Origin: Tiliqua scincoides | Lineage: Eukaryota; Chordata; Lepidosauria; Squamata; Scincidae | Assembly: GCF_035046505.1 (NCBI RefSeq) | Contig: NC_089826.1 | Coordinates: 7,730,254-7,794,253 of the forward strand | DNA length: 64,000 nt | Direction of reading: 5' to 3' | In this document: positions 62,916 to 64,000 of the stretch, piece by piece | How the letters are laid out: every line of letters begins with the position of its first letter | Position numbering within the stretch: the first letter of the stretch is position 1 | Program-made: the position numbers and the translations under genes | The notes under the pieces: generated by a model | What the model saw: only the letters and a program-made list of their open reading frames with translations | Databases searched by the model: none | Told to the model about the DNA's origin: nothing

Positions 62916-63474
62916 GTAGGCAACATAGGCAAGCAACATAGGCAACGAGCTAGGCAGGGCACCAAAGCCACACCTCCAACCACTGCAAATCTTATCAACC
63001 ACCCTTCTTTCTGAGATTTCAACAGGCAACACCCACAGACTTTCAAACGCATCATCAGTCCCCGTAAAGACTGGGAACTGGTGGATTTGTTTGAATTTTT
63101 ATAGAAAAATGTCAGTGCTTTAGAGGCTACTTAAGAAGCCTCCGTGAGCAGTTTCTCTGAAACTGGCCAGAATGAAAAGAAACTACTAAGAGATTATTGG
63201 GGACTTTGAACTCCAAGTAGCCAGGTTTGATAGGCCTGCTTGTGATCTTAACACACATGGACTCCCTTTCAATTTGCCGTCCTTCCTCTTTCTCTTCTCC
63301 TCCATATATTTTATTTTCCTTCTGCTGCTTGAATTTATGGCCTCGCAATTCAGTGCACCTGACCTTCATCATCACTTTATTACGTGATAGTGAGAAATTA
63401 ACTTTCTTCAGTTTCAGCTTTCAGTTCCTTGTTTCGATATGAACCCGGGGGGGGGGGGAGGAGGTGTTGCTGAC
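62916..63474. other. Intron sequence without recognised features
   Basis: Short GGCAACATAGGCAA repeats lie at 62918-62948, and a G run at 63448-63459. Nothing else was recognised. Confidence 0.4.
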
Positions 63475-63477
63475 TCA

Positions 63478-63749
63478 GAGCCCAATCCTATCCTGTTTTC
63501 CAGCACCGGTGCAATCGCAATGCAGACCCAAGGTAAGGGAACAAATGTTCCCATACCTTGAGGAGGCCTCCGTGACTGCCTCCCCACCACAGGATGCAAT
63601 GCATGCCCCATTGGCACAGCTGCACCGGGACTGGAAAATTGGATGAGACTGGGCCCCCAGGCTGCCATCCTATCCACACTTACCTGGGAGCAAGCCCCAT
63701 TGACTACAGTGGGATTTACTTCTGAGTAGACATGCATAGAATTGGGCTC
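63478..63749. mobile_element. Family K element, compound form (272 bp)
   Basis: Starts GAGCCCAATCCTATCCTGTT and ends CATAGAATTGGGCTC, flanked by TCA (63475-63477 and 63750-63752). The left part carries the longer GC-rich core (ACCTTGAGGAGGCCTCCGTG) shared with 6968; the right part is the short 90-bp palindrome (TTACTTCTGAGTAGACATGC). So one insertion joins long-form and short-form sequences. Confidence 0.75.
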
Positions 63750-63752
63750 TCA

Positions 63753-64000
63753 GTGACTTACTTCTTAAGTGCATAGCAGTTACTGTACTGTGGAATGCAT
63801 GCAAAGCAAAAATAGAAGAAAAAGGATTAAAAAGTGGCAGGGATGGGATGGAGCAAAAGCTATAATGACCATTGGCCAGATGGCACACAAATGTATGTCC
63901 AGGCAAATGACATTCTCAAGCAGTGATATGCATGCAGCTGTCAGTACTCTTTGGTGACCCAGTCATGCGACCATCATGCAGTTGTGTTGCTATCTGTTTA
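63753..64000. other. Intron sequence without recognised features
   Basis: Nothing was recognised up to the window end. Confidence 0.4.

Overview
The window is vertebrate nuclear DNA, most likely from a squamate reptile. It is dominated by old transposable elements and contains two recognisable protein-coding exons. Evidence for the lineage: many CR1-type and L2-like LINE 3' ends, tRNA-derived SINEs of the type common in lizards, 5S rRNA-derived SINEs, short 90-bp palindromic MITEs ending in CCCAATCC, and very many hAT MITEs with 8-bp target duplications. No bacterial-type operons, no rRNA operon and no true tRNA gene were seen. The species cannot be fixed from the sequence alone.

The host gene is SHROOM3 on the + strand. 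The first coding exon (1216-1386) gives the N-terminus and the first half of the PDZ domain. The next coding exon (52760-52914, or possibly 52918) gives the second half. The two join in phase 0 across a 51.4-kb intron. Everything between them, and everything after about 52.9 kb, is intron. SHROOM3 is an actin- and Rho-kinase-binding scaffold that drives apical constriction of epithelial cells.

Intron layout. 1.5-9 kb: hAT elements, a palindromic MITE, and a Harbinger-like MITE that holds a CR1 which itself holds an L2-like LINE. 10.5-14.9 kb: a head-to-tail trimer of 5S SINEs, two full hAT MITEs and a tRNA SINE split by one of them. 17.7-25.7 kb: a 236-bp GATC/ATCT microsatellite, more hAT copies (one split by a solo LTR), CR1, and a 3' fragment of LINE family T. 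27.7-33.4 kb: a decayed autonomous LINE (family X) with an ORF1, an APE endonuclease and a C-terminal zinc knuckle, interrupted by a T fragment and by a DNA transposon. 34.6-51.2 kb: more hAT, CR1, L2 and T copies, and element U. 51.8-52.6 kb: a hAT holding a CR1, just upstream of the second exon.

Downstream of the second exon lies a six-unit tandem array of a 140-bp CR1-derived repeat (53.7-54.5 kb). Four more units sit in the opposite orientation at 58.9-59.5 kb. Each full unit junction carries a match to the ZNF143/STAF promoter motif. Between the two arrays are a 5S SINE dimer and two monomers.

The most interesting signals are these clustered motif-bearing arrays, the shared 3' tail that links three otherwise unrelated retroelement families (LINE T, the 5S SINE and element U), and a PCNA-interaction-like motif in ORF1 of LINE X. 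No new gene system was found. All family assignments rest on reading motifs, terminal repeats and target duplications by eye, without database comparison.
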